A stretch of 64,000 nt of DNA, from contig NC_092054.1 of NCBI RefSeq assembly GCF_003086295.3, positions 37,579,294-37,643,293 on the forward strand. Reading direction: 5' to 3'. The notes beneath the pieces are model-generated. The model ran no database searches, was not told where the DNA came from, and saw only the letters and a program-made list of their open reading frames with translations. This DNA is from Arachis hypogaea. Lineage: Eukaryota > Streptophyta > Magnoliopsida > Fabales > Fabaceae. Each line of letters starts with the position of its first letter. The stretch's first letter is position 1. The position numbers and the translations under genes were made by a program. Shown here piece after piece: positions 1 to 11,060 of the stretch.

Positions 1-820
1 CAAAACATTAATTGTTGATAATATTTTCGAAAATTATGAACTAAAATTAAGAAAAAGATTTTTGAAATTAATTTGAAAAATTTTCGAAAATATTAGAAAG
101 GAATTTTGAAAAAGATTTGATTTTTGAAAAAGATTTTGAAAAAAGATAAGATTTTTAAATGGAAAATTTGATTTGACTCATAAGAAACAACTAGATTTTT
201 TTTTAAAAATTTTTTTGAAAAAGTCAACTCAAATTTTCGAAAATTTATGAGTGAAAAAGGGAAAGATATTTTTTTTTATTTTTGAATTTTTAATGAAGAA
301 AGAGAAAAACATGAAAAAGACTCATAACATAAAAATTATGAATCAAGACACACAATGCATGCAAGAACACTATGAATGTCAAGATGAACACTTTGAAGAT
401 CAAGATGAACATCAAGACTTATTTTTGAAAATTTTTTTAATGAAAGAAAAACATGCAAGACATCAAACTTAGAGATTTTCAATAATCAGACTCTAACAAG
501 TTAAAAATGCATATGAAAAACAAGAAAAGACACAAAATAAGAAAATATCAAGATCAAACAAGAAGACTTACCAAGAACAACTTGAAGATCATGAAGAACA
601 CTATGAATGCATGATTTTTTTCGAAAAATGCAAGATGAGTATGCAATTGACACCAAACTTAAAATCTGACTCAAGACTCAAACAAAAAACACAAAAGTAT
701 TTTTTTTTTGATTTTATGATTTTATTAAGTTTTTTGGATTTTTGTAAATTACTTGAAAAAGAAAATAAGGATTTCAAAATTTTTAATATGAATTCCAGTA
801 ATCTTGCACTCTTAGTCTAA

Positions 821-1046
821 AGCTTCAGTCCAGGAATTAGACATGGCTCACTAGCCAGCCAAGCTTTCAGTGAAAGCTCCGGTCTAAAACACTAGACATG
901 GCCAATAGCCAGCTAAGCTTCAGAATACAAATCAATCATACAACAACAAATTTTATTAGCAACAACTAGCTTGTTCTTGTGATGATGGTTTGGAAGCCTT
1001 AGTCCAAATGAATTTAGACATGGCTTTACAGCCAGCCAGGCTTCAA
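821..1046. repeat. Three degenerate copies of a ~50 bp repeat
   Basis: Three diverged direct copies begin near 821, 875 and 995. Each contains the pattern TTAGACATGG or CTAGACATGG followed by AGCCAGC and a GCTTCA-type end. The repeat lies in the leader of element Z. A shorter related piece is seen in the leader of D near 43130-43190. Function unknown. Confidence 0.6.
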
Positions 1047-1246
1047 CATGCTTCATGAAATACTAGAATTCATTCTTAAAAATTCTGAAGAAAAATATAT
1101 TTTATTTAAATTTTTTTTCGAATATTAATTGAAAAAAAAACAAAAAAGAAGAAAATATTTTTGAAAACTTTTTGAAAACAAAATAAGAAGAAAATTACCT
1201 AATCTGAGCAACAGGATGAATCGTCAGTTGTCCAAACTCGAACAAT

Positions 1247-1336
1247 CCCCGGCAACGGCGCCAAAAACTTGGTATGAGAAATTGTGATCCCTGGTTGTAA
1301 AATTTGTTGTTCGTTCTCTCCCTAGCAATGGCGCCA
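1247..1336 (-). promoter_or_regulatory. Duplicated primer-binding site of element Z
   Basis: Read on the minus strand, 1247-1263 is a perfect 17-base complement to the 3' end of plant tRNA-Asp (TGGCGCCGTTGCCGGGG). A second, degenerate copy with three mismatches lies at 1320-1336, six bases from the LTR edge, where a PBS is expected. About 56 bp separate the copies. The functional site in ancestors would be the LTR-proximal one, yet the distal copy is the perfect one. Confidence 0.8.
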
Positions 1337-1342
1337 ACAAAC

Positions 1343-2980
1343 TGGTGCACAATACCATGGTCCAAACATAACTTCACAACTTTGCACAACTAACCAGCAA
1401 GTGCACTGGGTCGTCCAAGTAATAAACCTTACGTGAGTAAGGGTCGATCCCACGGAGATTGTCGGCTTGAAGCAAGCTATGGTCACCTTATAAATCTCAG
1501 TCAAGCAGATATTAAATGGTTATGGAGTTTTCGAATAATAATAATAAATAAATAAAAAATAAAGATAAAGATACTTATGTATATCATTGGTGAGAATTTC
1601 AGATAAACGTATAGAGATGCTTTCGTTCCTCTGATCTCTGCTTTCCTGCTGTCTTCATCCAATCAGTCTTACTCCTTTCCATGGCAAGCTTTATGTAAGG
1701 GCATCACCGTTGTCAATGGCTACTTCCCATCCTCTCTGTGAAAAAGGTCCAAATGCTCTGTCACGGCACGGCTAATCATCTGGAGGTTCTCGATCATACT
1801 GGAATAGGATTCACCCTCCTTTTGCGTCTGTCACTACGCCCAGCACTCGCAAGTTTGAAGTTTGTCACAGCCATCCCTTCCCAGATCCTACTCGGAATAC
1901 CACAGACAAGGTTTAGACTTTCTGGATCTCAGGAATGGCCATCCATGGGTTCTAACTTATACCACGAAGATACTAATAACTCAGACTCGGTCCCCTGTAT
2001 TAGATATCTAAGAGATATTCATTCTAGCTTGTTTGCATGTAGAACGGAAGTGTTTGTCAGGCACGCGTTCATGAGTGAGAATGATAATGAGCGTCACATA
2101 ATCATCACATTCATTATGTTCTTGGGAACGAATGGATATCTTAGAATGGGAATAAGTTGAATTGAATAGAAAAACAGTAGTACTTTGCATTAATTCATGA
2201 GGAACAGTAGAGCTCCACACCTTAATCTATGGAGTGTAGAAACTCTACCGTTGAAAATAAATAAGTGATAATGGAGTTCATTGGTTTCAGCGCCAGAGGG
2301 GAACCGGAGTAACCAAGACTAAAAATGATCCAAAGATGTAACTCAGGATGTCAATACAATAGTAAAAAGTCCTATTTATACTAAACTAGCTACTAGGGTT
2401 TACAGAAGTAAGTAATTGATGCATAAATCCACTTCCGGGGCCCACTTGGTGTATGCTTGGGCTGAGCTTGAAGTTTACACTTGCAGAGGCTTCTTCTGGA
2501 GTTGAACGCCAAGTTGTAACGTGTTTTTGGCGTTCAACTCTGGTTCGTGACGTGTTTCTGGCGTTTAACTCCAGACTGCAGCGTAGAACTGGCGTTCAAC
2601 GCCCTTTTGCATCCTCTAAACTCGGCCAAAGTATAAACTATTATATATTGATGGAAAGCCCTGGATGTCTACTTTCCAACGCAATTAGAAGCGTGCCGTT
2701 TTGAGTTTTGTAGCTCTAGAAAATCCATTTTGAGTGCAGGGAGGTCAGAATCCAATAGCATCAGCAGTCCTTCTTCAACCTCTGAATCTGATTTTTGCTC
2801 AAGTCCCTCAATTTCAGCCAGAAAATACCTGAAATCACAGAAAAACACACAAACTCATAGTAACATCCAGAAATATGAATTTAACATAAAAACTAATAAA
2901 AACATCCCTAAAAGTAACTAGATCATACTAAAAACATACTAAAAATAATGCCAAAAAGCGTATAAATTATCCGCTCATCA
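1343..2980 (-). repeat. 5' LTR of element Z
   Basis: This is a 1638 bp LTR running TGATGAGCGG...GTGCACCA on the minus strand (TG...CA ends). It is clearly related to both LTRs of D and to the partial LTR H at the right edge of the window. A TATA-box candidate (TATAAATAG on the minus strand) is at 2372-2380. GGCGTT(C/G)AACGCC-type palindromes lie near 2500-2610. The other LTR is outside the window, so the target duplication cannot be tested; the five bases to the right are ACCAC. Open frames inside it are LTR shadows, not genes. Confidence 0.85.
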
Positions 2981-3550
2981 ACCACGTTGCTTGTACCAAT
3001 GCGAAGATTCTTATCTTGTCATCCTCGCATCGGTTCGTACATGGAAATTCCTCCCCGAGTACCTCGCTCATGTCCATGAGACGCCATTCAGGTCTTGTCC
3101 ACACTAAATAAGCGATATCAAGGTGATCAGTCTCAATATCTCAAGTTAAGTGCTTCAATTTTCCAAAAGTATGCTCATAAACTTCATGCTAAACATATCT
3201 CTTAGATATCCTAAATAGCACAGGCACAAACTCAGAGTATGTATTAAAGCATAAGCAGTCCATCCTTCAGCCTCACGAAGACGAACTGCTGTGACACCAT
3301 AATGTAACACCCCAATATTCAAATCTTTATGCTCAAGTCATAAGTCAATGATAATAGGGTGGTACAAATCTCAAGGTGGATTTATAATACATATATATAA
3401 TTGAAAAAAAGTATTGAACATGAAGCCTGAAAAGGAGTAAAATAAATTTGCAAATAGGGAACACTCACGTACCGATCAAAAAGAAAAGATAAAGTGCGTT
3501 TGGAAAGCAATATTAAGTAAAACATTAAGGAATAATATAATAAAGACAAG

Positions 3551-3591
<41 letters not shown>

Positions 3592-3839
3592 TAAGTATAA
3601 TAGCCACTAGTCACGACCTGCGAAATTTATGCCAGCAAGGGTACAAAAATAAAATCAGTTGAGAATAGTATTTTCCCTATCTCTCCCAAACGATACATCA
3701 AGGCCTCTATAGGCAAGTTCCAAAAGAAATAAATACATACATACTATGAAGCACGGAAACTTTATTGAGTTGTCATGTCCACATGTCGGACACATTTTGG
3801 ACACGACACTCACCGACACTCATCCGACAAGCGTGTCTG
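2981..3839. other. Unassigned flank between elements Z and A
   Basis: No convincing coding frame is visible. A possible LTR-like start TGTAACACCCC occurs at 3303-3313, as in some plant chromovirus LTRs, but no partner end was found. Near 3777-3839 there is a run of short GGACACGACACTCACCGACACT-like repeats (GACAC/GACACT units) into which element A appears to have inserted. This is either old transposon debris or the only non-nested host sequence in the window. Confidence 0.4.
3551..3590. repeat. (AT)13(AC)7 compound microsatellite
   Basis: Thirteen AT units (3551-3576) are followed directly by seven AC units (3577-3590). The minus-strand frame across it, rich in Tyr and Ile, is an artefact of the repeat. 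Confidence 0.97.
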
Positions 3840-4174
3840 TGATGCATTTGCATCTTAGCTAGTTTAGTTAGCTAATTTTGTTAATTTATAGTTTAGTTTC
3901 ATACTATTTTTAGTTTATAAATAAGTGATTTCATGGAATATCTCTGCATGTAATGGATCATCAAACGTGAATTAAAAATTGTGACTACTTCATGAAAATA
4001 CAAGATTCAATTGATGCATTAAATGATGCTCAAAGAATGTATTGTTAAGAGGATTATGTTGCACTGAAATATGGTAATATATCTTGCATTAATTCATGAA
4101 ATATCAAGCTTTGATGCATTTGATTTGTTTGATGATGGGTGAAGCAGAACATGTATGGAAGCTAACTTGGAGTG

Positions 4175-4415
4175 TTGGCAACGCCCATAACAAGGGGCGT
4201 TGCCTCATGGAATGCCAACCCCAAAGAAGCAGGGCATTGGCAACGCCTAATATAGGGGTGTTACTTCAAAACACGCCAACCCTAGAGGATGCTGGGCGTT
4301 GGCAATGCCTATTACAAGTGAGTTACTTTCAAACAAGGCCAACACCATATAGAGTCTCCCTAGAAGGAATTTTTGGGCGTTGGTAATGCCTAACATAATT
4401 GGCGTTACCTTCAAG
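4175..4415. repeat. Palindrome array, GGCAACGCC type (LTR of A)
   Basis: Successive imperfect hairpins have arms GGCAACGCC / GGGCGTTGCC and loops such as CATAACAA or TAATATA, repeated about every 60-70 bp. Related units continue on the other side of the hAT insertion (about 5530-5645 and 5786-5862). They sit upstream of the LTR TATA box, in the probable U3 region. Confidence 0.75.
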
Positions 4416-4463
4416 TAATGCCTGCGATGTTGGATATGCAAGAATTAGCAAGTGCGCGTACGC

Positions 4464-5468
4464 CATAGTTATTAAAATCAGACCGGACCAGCCGGTTTGA
4501 CCGAAAAACTGAACCTAATACCGGTTCGACCAAAAAACTGAACCTAATACCGGTTCGGTTCAAGCTTAAGATCGTTTAAGGTAGAGAACCGGTCAAACCT
4601 AGAGCAAACCGGCAAAAACCGTTGAAAACCGAACTAAACCGAGCCGCTCGGTCAAAGTTGAAGGTAAATCTACCACGGATCAGCGTTCTGGGAGTCCGCC
4701 ATGCTCCATGTGCTCCAGCACTGCCAAGTGTCAAGAGTTGTAATTGTTGGAAAATTTTTCACACTGCATCACATGAGGTTCAAACTCCTTCCTCCAGGAT
4801 GCAACAAGCATGGTTTTACCACCAGGCTGCAATGCTTCTCGTTAATATATATATGCAAATTATATTATATATATATAGCAATCTTTCTGGAAGTCCTTTT
4901 TTCAATTTATTTTAAGATGAAAGTCACTCATTTTTAAATTAGTTATATTTTATTTAACTATAAATTTTATTAAATATATACAAATGAAAAGATAAACAAA
5001 AAAAATTTATTAATCATAATTTATTTTTTTTCATGATTATATGATATCTATTCATATTATTTTTTTAATAAATACTTGTAATATATAATAATAGTTAAAA
5101 CTCACATGCAATTGTCTTCATATGAAGTTGATAGTTGATAATCGCTAGATGATATTTAGTCAAACTTGTCAAATCATTTAACGAAATAACAGTTCTTAAA
5201 TATCAACTTCACAGGAAAACAACTGTATGTGAGTTTTTACCTATAATAATATAATAATAAAATGAATATAAAATAATTAATAAATTATTAAAATTTAAAA
5301 ATGATAATTATTTTTATAAAAAAAATACTAATAATAAAGAAAAATAATTAAATTTTATATAATTATCTAATTATAACGAGTTAACTGATTCGACCAATGA
5401 CCCACCGGTTGAACCAGTGACCCAGTAATCTCACCGGTTCGATCACTGGTTCAGTTTTGACAACTATG
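4464..5468. mobile_element. Non-autonomous hAT-like element with 8-bp TSD
   Basis: Terminal inverted repeats CATAGTTATTAAAATC (left) and the complement of the right end, CATAGTTGTCAAAACT, match over about 15 bases. Both sides carry an exact 8 bp duplication GCGTACGC (4456-4463 and 5469-5476), the hallmark length for hAT transposons. The 1005 bp interior is AT-rich with CCGGTT-rich subterminal sequence and shows no transposase frame, so it would depend on an enzyme supplied elsewhere. It interrupts the LTR of element A and is younger than it. Confidence 0.85.
4499..4556. repeat. 29-bp tandem duplication inside the hAT-like element
   Basis: Two head-to-tail copies of a 29 bp unit (4499-4527, 4528-4556) differ at one base; the core is AAACTGAACCTAATACCGG. 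Its subterminal position fits a possible transposase-binding repeat, but that is inference. Confidence 0.85.
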
Positions 5469-7033
5469 GCGTACGCACACAAACGCACAGGTGAATTAGA
5501 TGACATCAATATAAAAGGGGGCATGGGTAACACCCAACATAACTGGCGTCGTGTTTGGGTAACGCCAAAGACAACCCTAAAAGTTGAAGCTGGTGTTGGC
5601 AACGCTAGGTTGAACTGGTGCAGTCTTGGGATAACGCCTGCGAAATTGGGAAGTGAAGATTTAGCAGTCGTGCATACGCATGCGTGCCTTGCCTACGCAT
5701 GGTGGGAGATTTTGTAGACTTGCCTATGCATGATAACAAGTGTGCGTACGCACATTTGAGTATGCGAACGCACGGGTGTACAAGTGACAACGCCCATTAC
5801 AAGGGCGCCCAATCCAAATAACACCAGCTGGGCAGTGGCAACGCCAACATAAGGGGCGCCTAAAGCAAGAGTTCTGATCCAAGCCCAAAAAGAGTCCAAT
5901 CTGGAAGCACACTTCGAAGGCACTTGGAGAGTAGAGAACTAGTATAAATGGGGGAGGGTTAGAAATAGAAGGGGGGGTTTTGGAAGCTTGACTCTACTTC
6001 ACTTTTTGCTTGTACTTAACTTTGAGTTTATTTTTCTAGTCTTTACTTTTCCAGCTTTAGTTTGTATTTCAGAAAGCGATGAGTCACTAAACCCCTCATT
6101 ATTAGGGGGAGGAGCTCTGTTTTGATTCCAATGAATTAATGCTATTATTTTTCTTCCTAATTCAAGTATTGTTTATCTAAGAAAGAGTCTTTGTACTTCA
6201 AAGATCTAATTCTATCGAGAGAGGGATTAGATCTATTTGAATTCTATGATGAGCTTGAGAAAGGATTTATAGAATTCAGTTTGAGACTCTTGTCTCACAA
6301 CTCTCATGATTGATAATTCTTAGCTTGATATGTGACATGTAATCACTTTGAATTGAGATCTTGAAGGTTTTGTAGCTTGAGATTAGAAATTAAACTTCTC
6401 CTCTTCTCATGAGCAATAGATCAAGAGATTGACAATTGATTATGTTGAGTGAAATTGAATTACCAAGAGATTGGAATTCAATTACTTATAATCTTCCATG
6501 GATCTACTTTACATAATTGAGAAGGAATTGAGAATCATTAATTCAAAAAAAATTAAAACATCTCCAATCCCTAATGATTTCACCCATGATCATTTCTTCA
6601 CTTATTTCAATTTTCCATTCTAATTGCTCACTTTAGTTTTCTCTCTAAATTACTAGTCTTTATTTGATGGCCATTATTACCAATTTCCTTTATATTCCAG
6701 CACTTTAAATTCATCGTCATTTATTCTTCCGCATTTATCTTCTTGCAATTTAAATTTATGCACTTTACATTTCTAGTTATTTACATTCTCGTTCTTACTT
6801 TCAGCCTTTTATTTCTTTGGCATTTAATTTTTTGTAATTTACTTTACTGTCAAGTAATCTAAAATTCAATCAACCTCATCAATTCGCTTGTTTAACTAGA
6901 ATAGCTGATTGATTAAAATTGCTTAATCTATCAATCCTTGTGGGATCGACCTTACTCAGAATGAGTTATTACTTGATTACGACCCGGTGCACTTTTTGGT
7001 GGATATTGATTATCAAAATTTGTATCAAATTTT

Positions 7034-7050
7034 TGGAGTCGTTGACGGGG
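7034..7050 (+). promoter_or_regulatory. Primer-binding site of element A
   Basis: TGGAGTCGTTGACGGGG matches the tRNA-Asp complement TGGCGCCGTTGCCGGGG at 14 of 17 positions. It lies six bases after the LTR end (TATCA) and fixes the plus orientation of A. Confidence 0.75.
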
Positions 7051-7299
7051 ATTGATTATGATTGACAATGATTAAGTTAGTTGGCTACCTAGATTAAAAA
7101 TTTTTCTTTTATTTTGTTACTTAGCTTAACTTTGGTTACATATTTTGTCCTTGCATTTGATATCATTCACCTGATCATTGTATATATATTCATTTTAGTT
7201 TTAGCATATTAACTGTTTGATACATTGCATTATCTAACTCTAATTACACTCTGTGATAGCGTGGCCCGTTCTACTTGTTTCTTTTGATTGTTTTTGCGT

Positions 7300-7863
7300 A
7301 TGCTAGGTGGTAAAAGAGGTAAATCAACCTCCTTTGATTTAGAATCCAAGCGAACTTTCTTGAGATTGAGAAAAGAAGCAAGGGGCAAAAGAGTGGATGG
7401 AGAAGAGGAAGAAGAAGATTCAGACCCAGTCATGGAGGAAGAAATTTATAATCACAATGAAGAAGTTGGTAACAATCATGTTCACCCAATTAGAAGGACA
7501 TTAGGGTCTTACATTAATGCCAATCCTGATAATTATGGGAGTACCATTTTGACTCTCAATATACATGCCAACAACTTTAAACTCAAACCCCAACTAATCA
7601 CTCTGATCCAACAAAATTTCCAATATAGAGGAGGTACCTAAGAAGATCCCAATCAATATTTGTCAACTTTTCTGAGAATATGTGATACTGTCAAGACAAA
7701 TAGGGTGCATCAAGACATTTACAGATTGCTTTTGTTCCCTTTCTCCCTAAGAGATAAAGCATATCAATGGCTAGAGACTTTTCCTAAGGAGAGCATCACC
7801 ACTTGGGATGATTTGGTCAATAAGTTCTTGACTAAGTTCTTCCTCTCACAAAGAATCATCAAG
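7300..7863 (+). pseudogene. gag: Element A gag, 5' part (split by element B)
   Basis: The start is the ATG at 7300; the frame can be read further upstream only from a TTG. The protein opens with a Gly/Lys/Arg-rich stretch and an Arg/Lys segment followed by an acidic Glu/Asp patch, like the C gag, then has the retrotransposon-gag motif region (PYRLLLFPFS-like, WLETFP, TTWDDLVNKF). A TAA at 7639-7641 breaks the frame, which then continues. It stops at the CTTAG target site of element B, and the remainder resumes at 47268 in register. In an intact element this would be the structural capsid protein. Confidence 0.85.
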
Positions 7864-7868
7864 CTTAG

Positions 7869-7954
7869 TATTCATACATCGGTTCAAGCTATAAAGGACC
7901 GGGTTGGCCGACTTCTTAGAAGGTTGGCCCATGACCGACCTCTTAGAAGGTTGG
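7869..7954 (+). repeat. Element B left LTR, first 86 bp
   Basis: It matches the start of the right LTR (46636 onward) including the GGTTGGCC(C/G)ATGACCGACCTC-type repeats. It ends at the GTTGG target duplication of element C (7950-7954) and continues at 19486. Confidence 0.9.
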
Positions 7955-8935
7955 TGATGCACGGAAAACTTGTCTCATAACAAATTTCCTTCGGCAAGTG
8001 TACCGAATTTGTCGTCAAGTAAAAACTCACAATAGAGTGAGGTCGAATCCCACAGGGATTGATTGATCAAGCAACTTTAACTAGAGGAATGTTCTAGTTG
8101 AGAATCAGAATTTGAGTTGAGAATTGCAAAAAATTAAATGGCGGAAAAGTAAATAATAGAAAAGTAAATGCTGGAAATAAAGAGCTGAATGTAGATGACG
8201 GAAAGTAAATTGCAGAATCTTAAATGGGAATGGGGTAATTGCTCATAAAAGTAAATGATAGAAATTAAAGAGAATGGGTAAGATCAGAAATGGGGAGTTC
8301 ATTGGGCTTAGGAGATGTTGCATTCTCCGGATCAATTTTATTTTCATCTCTTGCTCAATCAATGCACTCATTGATCTCCTTGGCAATCTTAAGTGATCGA
8401 ATTACAATTCCTTGTAATTCAATCTCTCAAATCTTGATCAATAGCCAATTCCTTGGTCAATTGCTCATGAGAAGAGATGAAGTATGGTCACTGATTATAC
8501 CACATGCATTTCCCAAATCAAGTGTTGAGAGGATTATAGTCACATATCCATCCAAACCCAATTTGGTCCAGCATGAGAAAGCATTTCTAGCATGATCTCT
8601 TCATTCCTCTTTCAAGGTTCAGAAGAGATCCAAGTTTGAATAGATTCTTTTCCAAGATAACTACCCAATTGGATGAAGATCGAAAGCTTTCAAGTAAAAT
8701 CAAGAGAAAAGATAGAAGAAGAATAATGAAAACTAGTATTGATCCATCAAATTACAACAGAGCTCCCTAACCCAATGAAAGGGGTTTAGTTGTTCATAGC
8801 TCTGGAAAATGAAAACAAAGATGGAGAATACATTCTGATACTAGAAGTGCAGAGAAAGTAAAATACAGAGAGTAGTTCTATGCCAAGAGGCTCCCTATAA
8901 TTTCCAACTCTCCTCTTTTCAATTCAAAGCTACTC

Positions 8936-8944
8936 CTATATATA
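8936..8944 (-). promoter_or_regulatory. TATA box candidate in C LTR (other copy 18049-18057)
   Basis: TATATATAG on the minus strand, at the same place in both LTRs. On that strand it lies downstream of the palindrome array, as expected for a U3 promoter. Confidence 0.55.
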
Positions 8945-9084
8945 CTACTCTTCTGATCTTCTAGTTGGCTCTTCAAGTCTTGGGTATGGGCCTTTGGATC
9001 TTGAGTTTGAAGCAGTTATCTTCTTCATTGGGCTTGGCTTTACTTGCAGAGAGAAAGTGTGAAGTGGGCAGAGACTTTAGCTCA

Positions 9085-10163
9085 GGACGTTAGTGGTGTT
9101 AACGTTCAGTAAAAATATGGGTTCGAGAACGTTAGTGACAATTACCTTTTTCACTAACGTTCCTCACCAAAGTAAGAGCCACGTTAACTTCAATGTTAGT
9201 GGCACAAACGTTACCACTAACGTTGCCTCTATGTCCTTCGCACACGTTATTGGGACTCACCTTTCCCAGTAACGTTGAGAAGTCTCCCCCTTCCTTACGT
9301 TAGAGTCCACGTTAACTTAGTTAACGTGGCTCTTTTAACGTAGGCTTGCCAACCTTCGAGAACGTTAGTAACACTTACCTTTGTCACTAACGTTCCAATG
9401 TGCCCTTAGCTCCCACGTTAGAGTCCACGTTAACTAGGTTAACGTGGCCTCTAACGTGGCTGTGCTAGCCATCTCCAACGTTAGTGACAAAGGTGAATGT
9501 CACTAATGTTGGCTTATCATCTCTCCTCCTCACGTTAACTTCCTCACGTGGGAGTTAACGTGGCTCATTGTGGCTTGTGTGGGCTCCTTCCAACCTTAGT
9601 GACAATGTTAGGTGTCACTAACGTTGGCGATCACCTTCCTTCTTCACGTTAGCTTCCACGTTAACTAGGTTAACGTGGGAGTTAACATGGCTTATTGGGG
9701 CTTGTGTGGGTTAATCCCAATGTTAGTGACAATATGTTTGGTGTCACTAACATTGTCGACCACCTACTTTCTTCACGTTAGCTTTTAACGTGGGAGTTAA
9801 CGTGGCTTATTGTGACTTGGCCAACGTTAGTGACAAAGTTGAATGTCACTAATGTTGGCTTCCCCTTTACTTCTTAACGTTAGAGGCCACGTTAACTAAG
9901 TTAACATGGCTCTTAACGTGGCCACTTATGAGCTTGGTCCAACGTTAGTGATAATGTTAAGTGTTACTAACATTGGCTCCCTTTCCTTTCTTCCACGTTA
10001 GAGTCCACGTTAACTTAGTTAACGTGACTCTTAACGTGGGCAATGATGGCTTCGAGAGCATTATTGGCGATTACTTTTCTCATTAACTTTGCAAGTTACT
10101 CCCATTCCACGTTAGTGCCCACGTTAGTGTAACTAACGTAGCCACTAATGTGGTTCTTCTTTG
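9085..10163. repeat. ACGTTAGTGACA / CACGTTAAC palindrome array (C 3' LTR)
   Basis: About 1.1 kb is built almost wholly of alternating inverted repeats. One class has arms AACGTTAGTGACA and TGTCACTAACGTT around short spacers. The other is CCACGTTAAC / GTTAACGTGG with a 3-6 base centre. Each hairpin recurs about every 50-90 bp, and the same array is in the 5' LTR (about 18187-19217). Position is in the probable U3, upstream of the TATA box on the minus strand. Confidence 0.9.
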
Positions 10164-10417
10164 CTTCCTTTGTCCTGAAATCAAGCAATCAAGTGCATCA
10201 AAGTTTTGGTCCAAGTCATGGGAAATGCAACATCAAATTTGTTATAAAATTCATGCAAAATCCTCATGAAATCATGTAAAGTGCACAATGTATGATTGAA
10301 TCAAGATGTAAGTGAATATCTACCCAAAACTAGCTTATTTTCTAAGGAAATGCATGAAACTACCCTAAAAACAGTAAAGAAAAGGTCAGTAAAACTGGCC
10401 AAAATGCCCTGGCATCA

Positions 10418-10431
10418 CAACACCAAACTTA
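10418..10431 (-). promoter_or_regulatory. Polypurine-tract candidate of element C
   Basis: On the minus strand TAAGTTTGGTGTTG abuts the TGATGCC start of the 3' LTR. The identical 14 bases abut the 3' LTR of element D. This is the expected site for plus-strand primer formation, although the tract is less purely purine than in many retroelements. Confidence 0.7.
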
Positions 10432-10680
10432 AAGCTTGCTTGTCCCTAAGCAAGTACTGGAATAAGAGAATGATGAATGGAATGCCAAGAGAAATGAGTC
10501 ATTCTTGTGGAGGTCATGCCCCTGGTTTTATGGTGGTTTCATGCGTAGCAACTTAGGTTCATTCCTGGCTTTCAGACCTTTATCATGTCCTAGAATACTC
10601 ACTGTGATTGCATCCCATGAGACTTTTATTCATTGATCCTGTTATTGTTATTTCAGGGCTTATTTGTGTTCTTAGGCTAA

Positions 10681-11060
10681 GTGCTCTGTAAGGGGGCGAC
10701 TCTTTAAGAATAAGCTTTCAGCCAACACTCCCGAACCAGTTGGTTCAAGGTGCTAGGTGTTAAGACACCCCTAAGGACTTACTCCCTCAAGTCTCTTTCC
10801 CCCATACATACATACCACAGGCATATGGTTTGTTTATTTTCTTTTCTTGAGACCTTGGTGTCCAGCACCTCTTTGGGTTACTAAATGCTCTGTAGTGAGG
10901 GTTACTCTTGATAGTGGACTTTCAGCTGATAATCCCGAGTTAGTTAACCCAAGTTACCAAGTGATAAGGCACCCCTAAGAGCTTATTCATCCAAGTAGAT
11001 CCCTCACACAGGAGCACCACAGACACATGCCTCAAGATTAAAACCATTGGTGCCTAGCCT
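10681..11060. repeat. ~204-bp degenerate tandem duplication, 3' UTR of C
   Basis: Two diverged copies start at GTGCTCTGTA (10681) and ATGCTCTGTA (10885) and share segments such as CTTTCAGC, ACCCCTAAG and CACCACAG/ACCACAGG. This lies between the accessory ORF and the PPT, in the untranslated 3' region (10432-11677), which shows no credible gene. Confidence 0.65.

Larger units (their letters stand above)
1..1342 (-). mobile_element. Element Z, internal leader (partial LTR retrotransposon)
   Basis: This is AT-rich sequence between the left window edge and the 5' LTR of a minus-strand Athila-like element, so it is the untranslated leader just inside that LTR. It holds many TTTTGAAAAAGAT-type runs, which also fill the equivalent leader of element D (42610-43299). 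A PPT-like motif ACACCAAACTTA sits at 650-661. No gag frame is reached inside the window, and the short frames here have low complexity and are not credible genes. The element identity comes from the adjacent PBS and LTR. Confidence 0.75.
3840..7027 (+). repeat. 5' LTR of element A, interrupted by a hAT-like element
   Basis: The LTR is bounded by TGATGCATTTGCATC on the left and TTTGTATCA on the right, seven bases before a tRNA-Asp-type PBS. Removing the 1005 bp hAT-like insert and one 8 bp duplication leaves about 2.2 kb. A TATA candidate (TATAAATG) is at 5943-5950. Two palindrome-rich zones flank the hAT insertion. The left boundary is inferred from the TG end alone, because the partner LTR is not in the window; the five bases before it are GTCTG. 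Confidence 0.7.
7955..10417 (-). repeat. 3' LTR of element C (2463 bp)
   Basis: It reads TGATGCCAGGGC...CCGTGCATCA on the minus strand. It is very similar to the other LTR (17067-19480, 2414 bp); the main difference is about 49 bp net within the palindrome array. TATA candidate TATATATAG (minus) at 8936-8944. Plus-strand frames in it are not genes. Confidence 0.95.

Noticed and set aside
1247..1263. A tRNA-Asp gene fragment on the plus strand
   Set aside because: Only the 3' acceptor end is matched and it sits next to an LTR, so it is a primer-binding site and not a tRNA gene.
1738..2160. 140-codon plus-strand frame
   Set aside because: It lies in the LTR of Z, on the strand opposite to the element, and has no recognisable domain; parallel frames occur in the homologous LTRs of D.
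3382..3588. Minus-strand frame with Tyr-Ile repeats
   Set aside because: Translation of the (AT)n(AC)n microsatellite.
2981..3839. A host gene between elements Z and A
   Set aside because: No frame with recognisable motifs or codon structure; short frames and repeat debris only.
4622..4937. Frames inside the hAT-like element
   Set aside because: No hAT dimerisation or DDE motif; the element is only 1 kb and AT-rich, so it is best read as non-autonomous.
9085..10163. CRISPR-like array in the C LTR
   Set aside because: Repeats are inverted, variable in spacing and diverged, without unique spacers; the context is a plant LTR retrotransposon.
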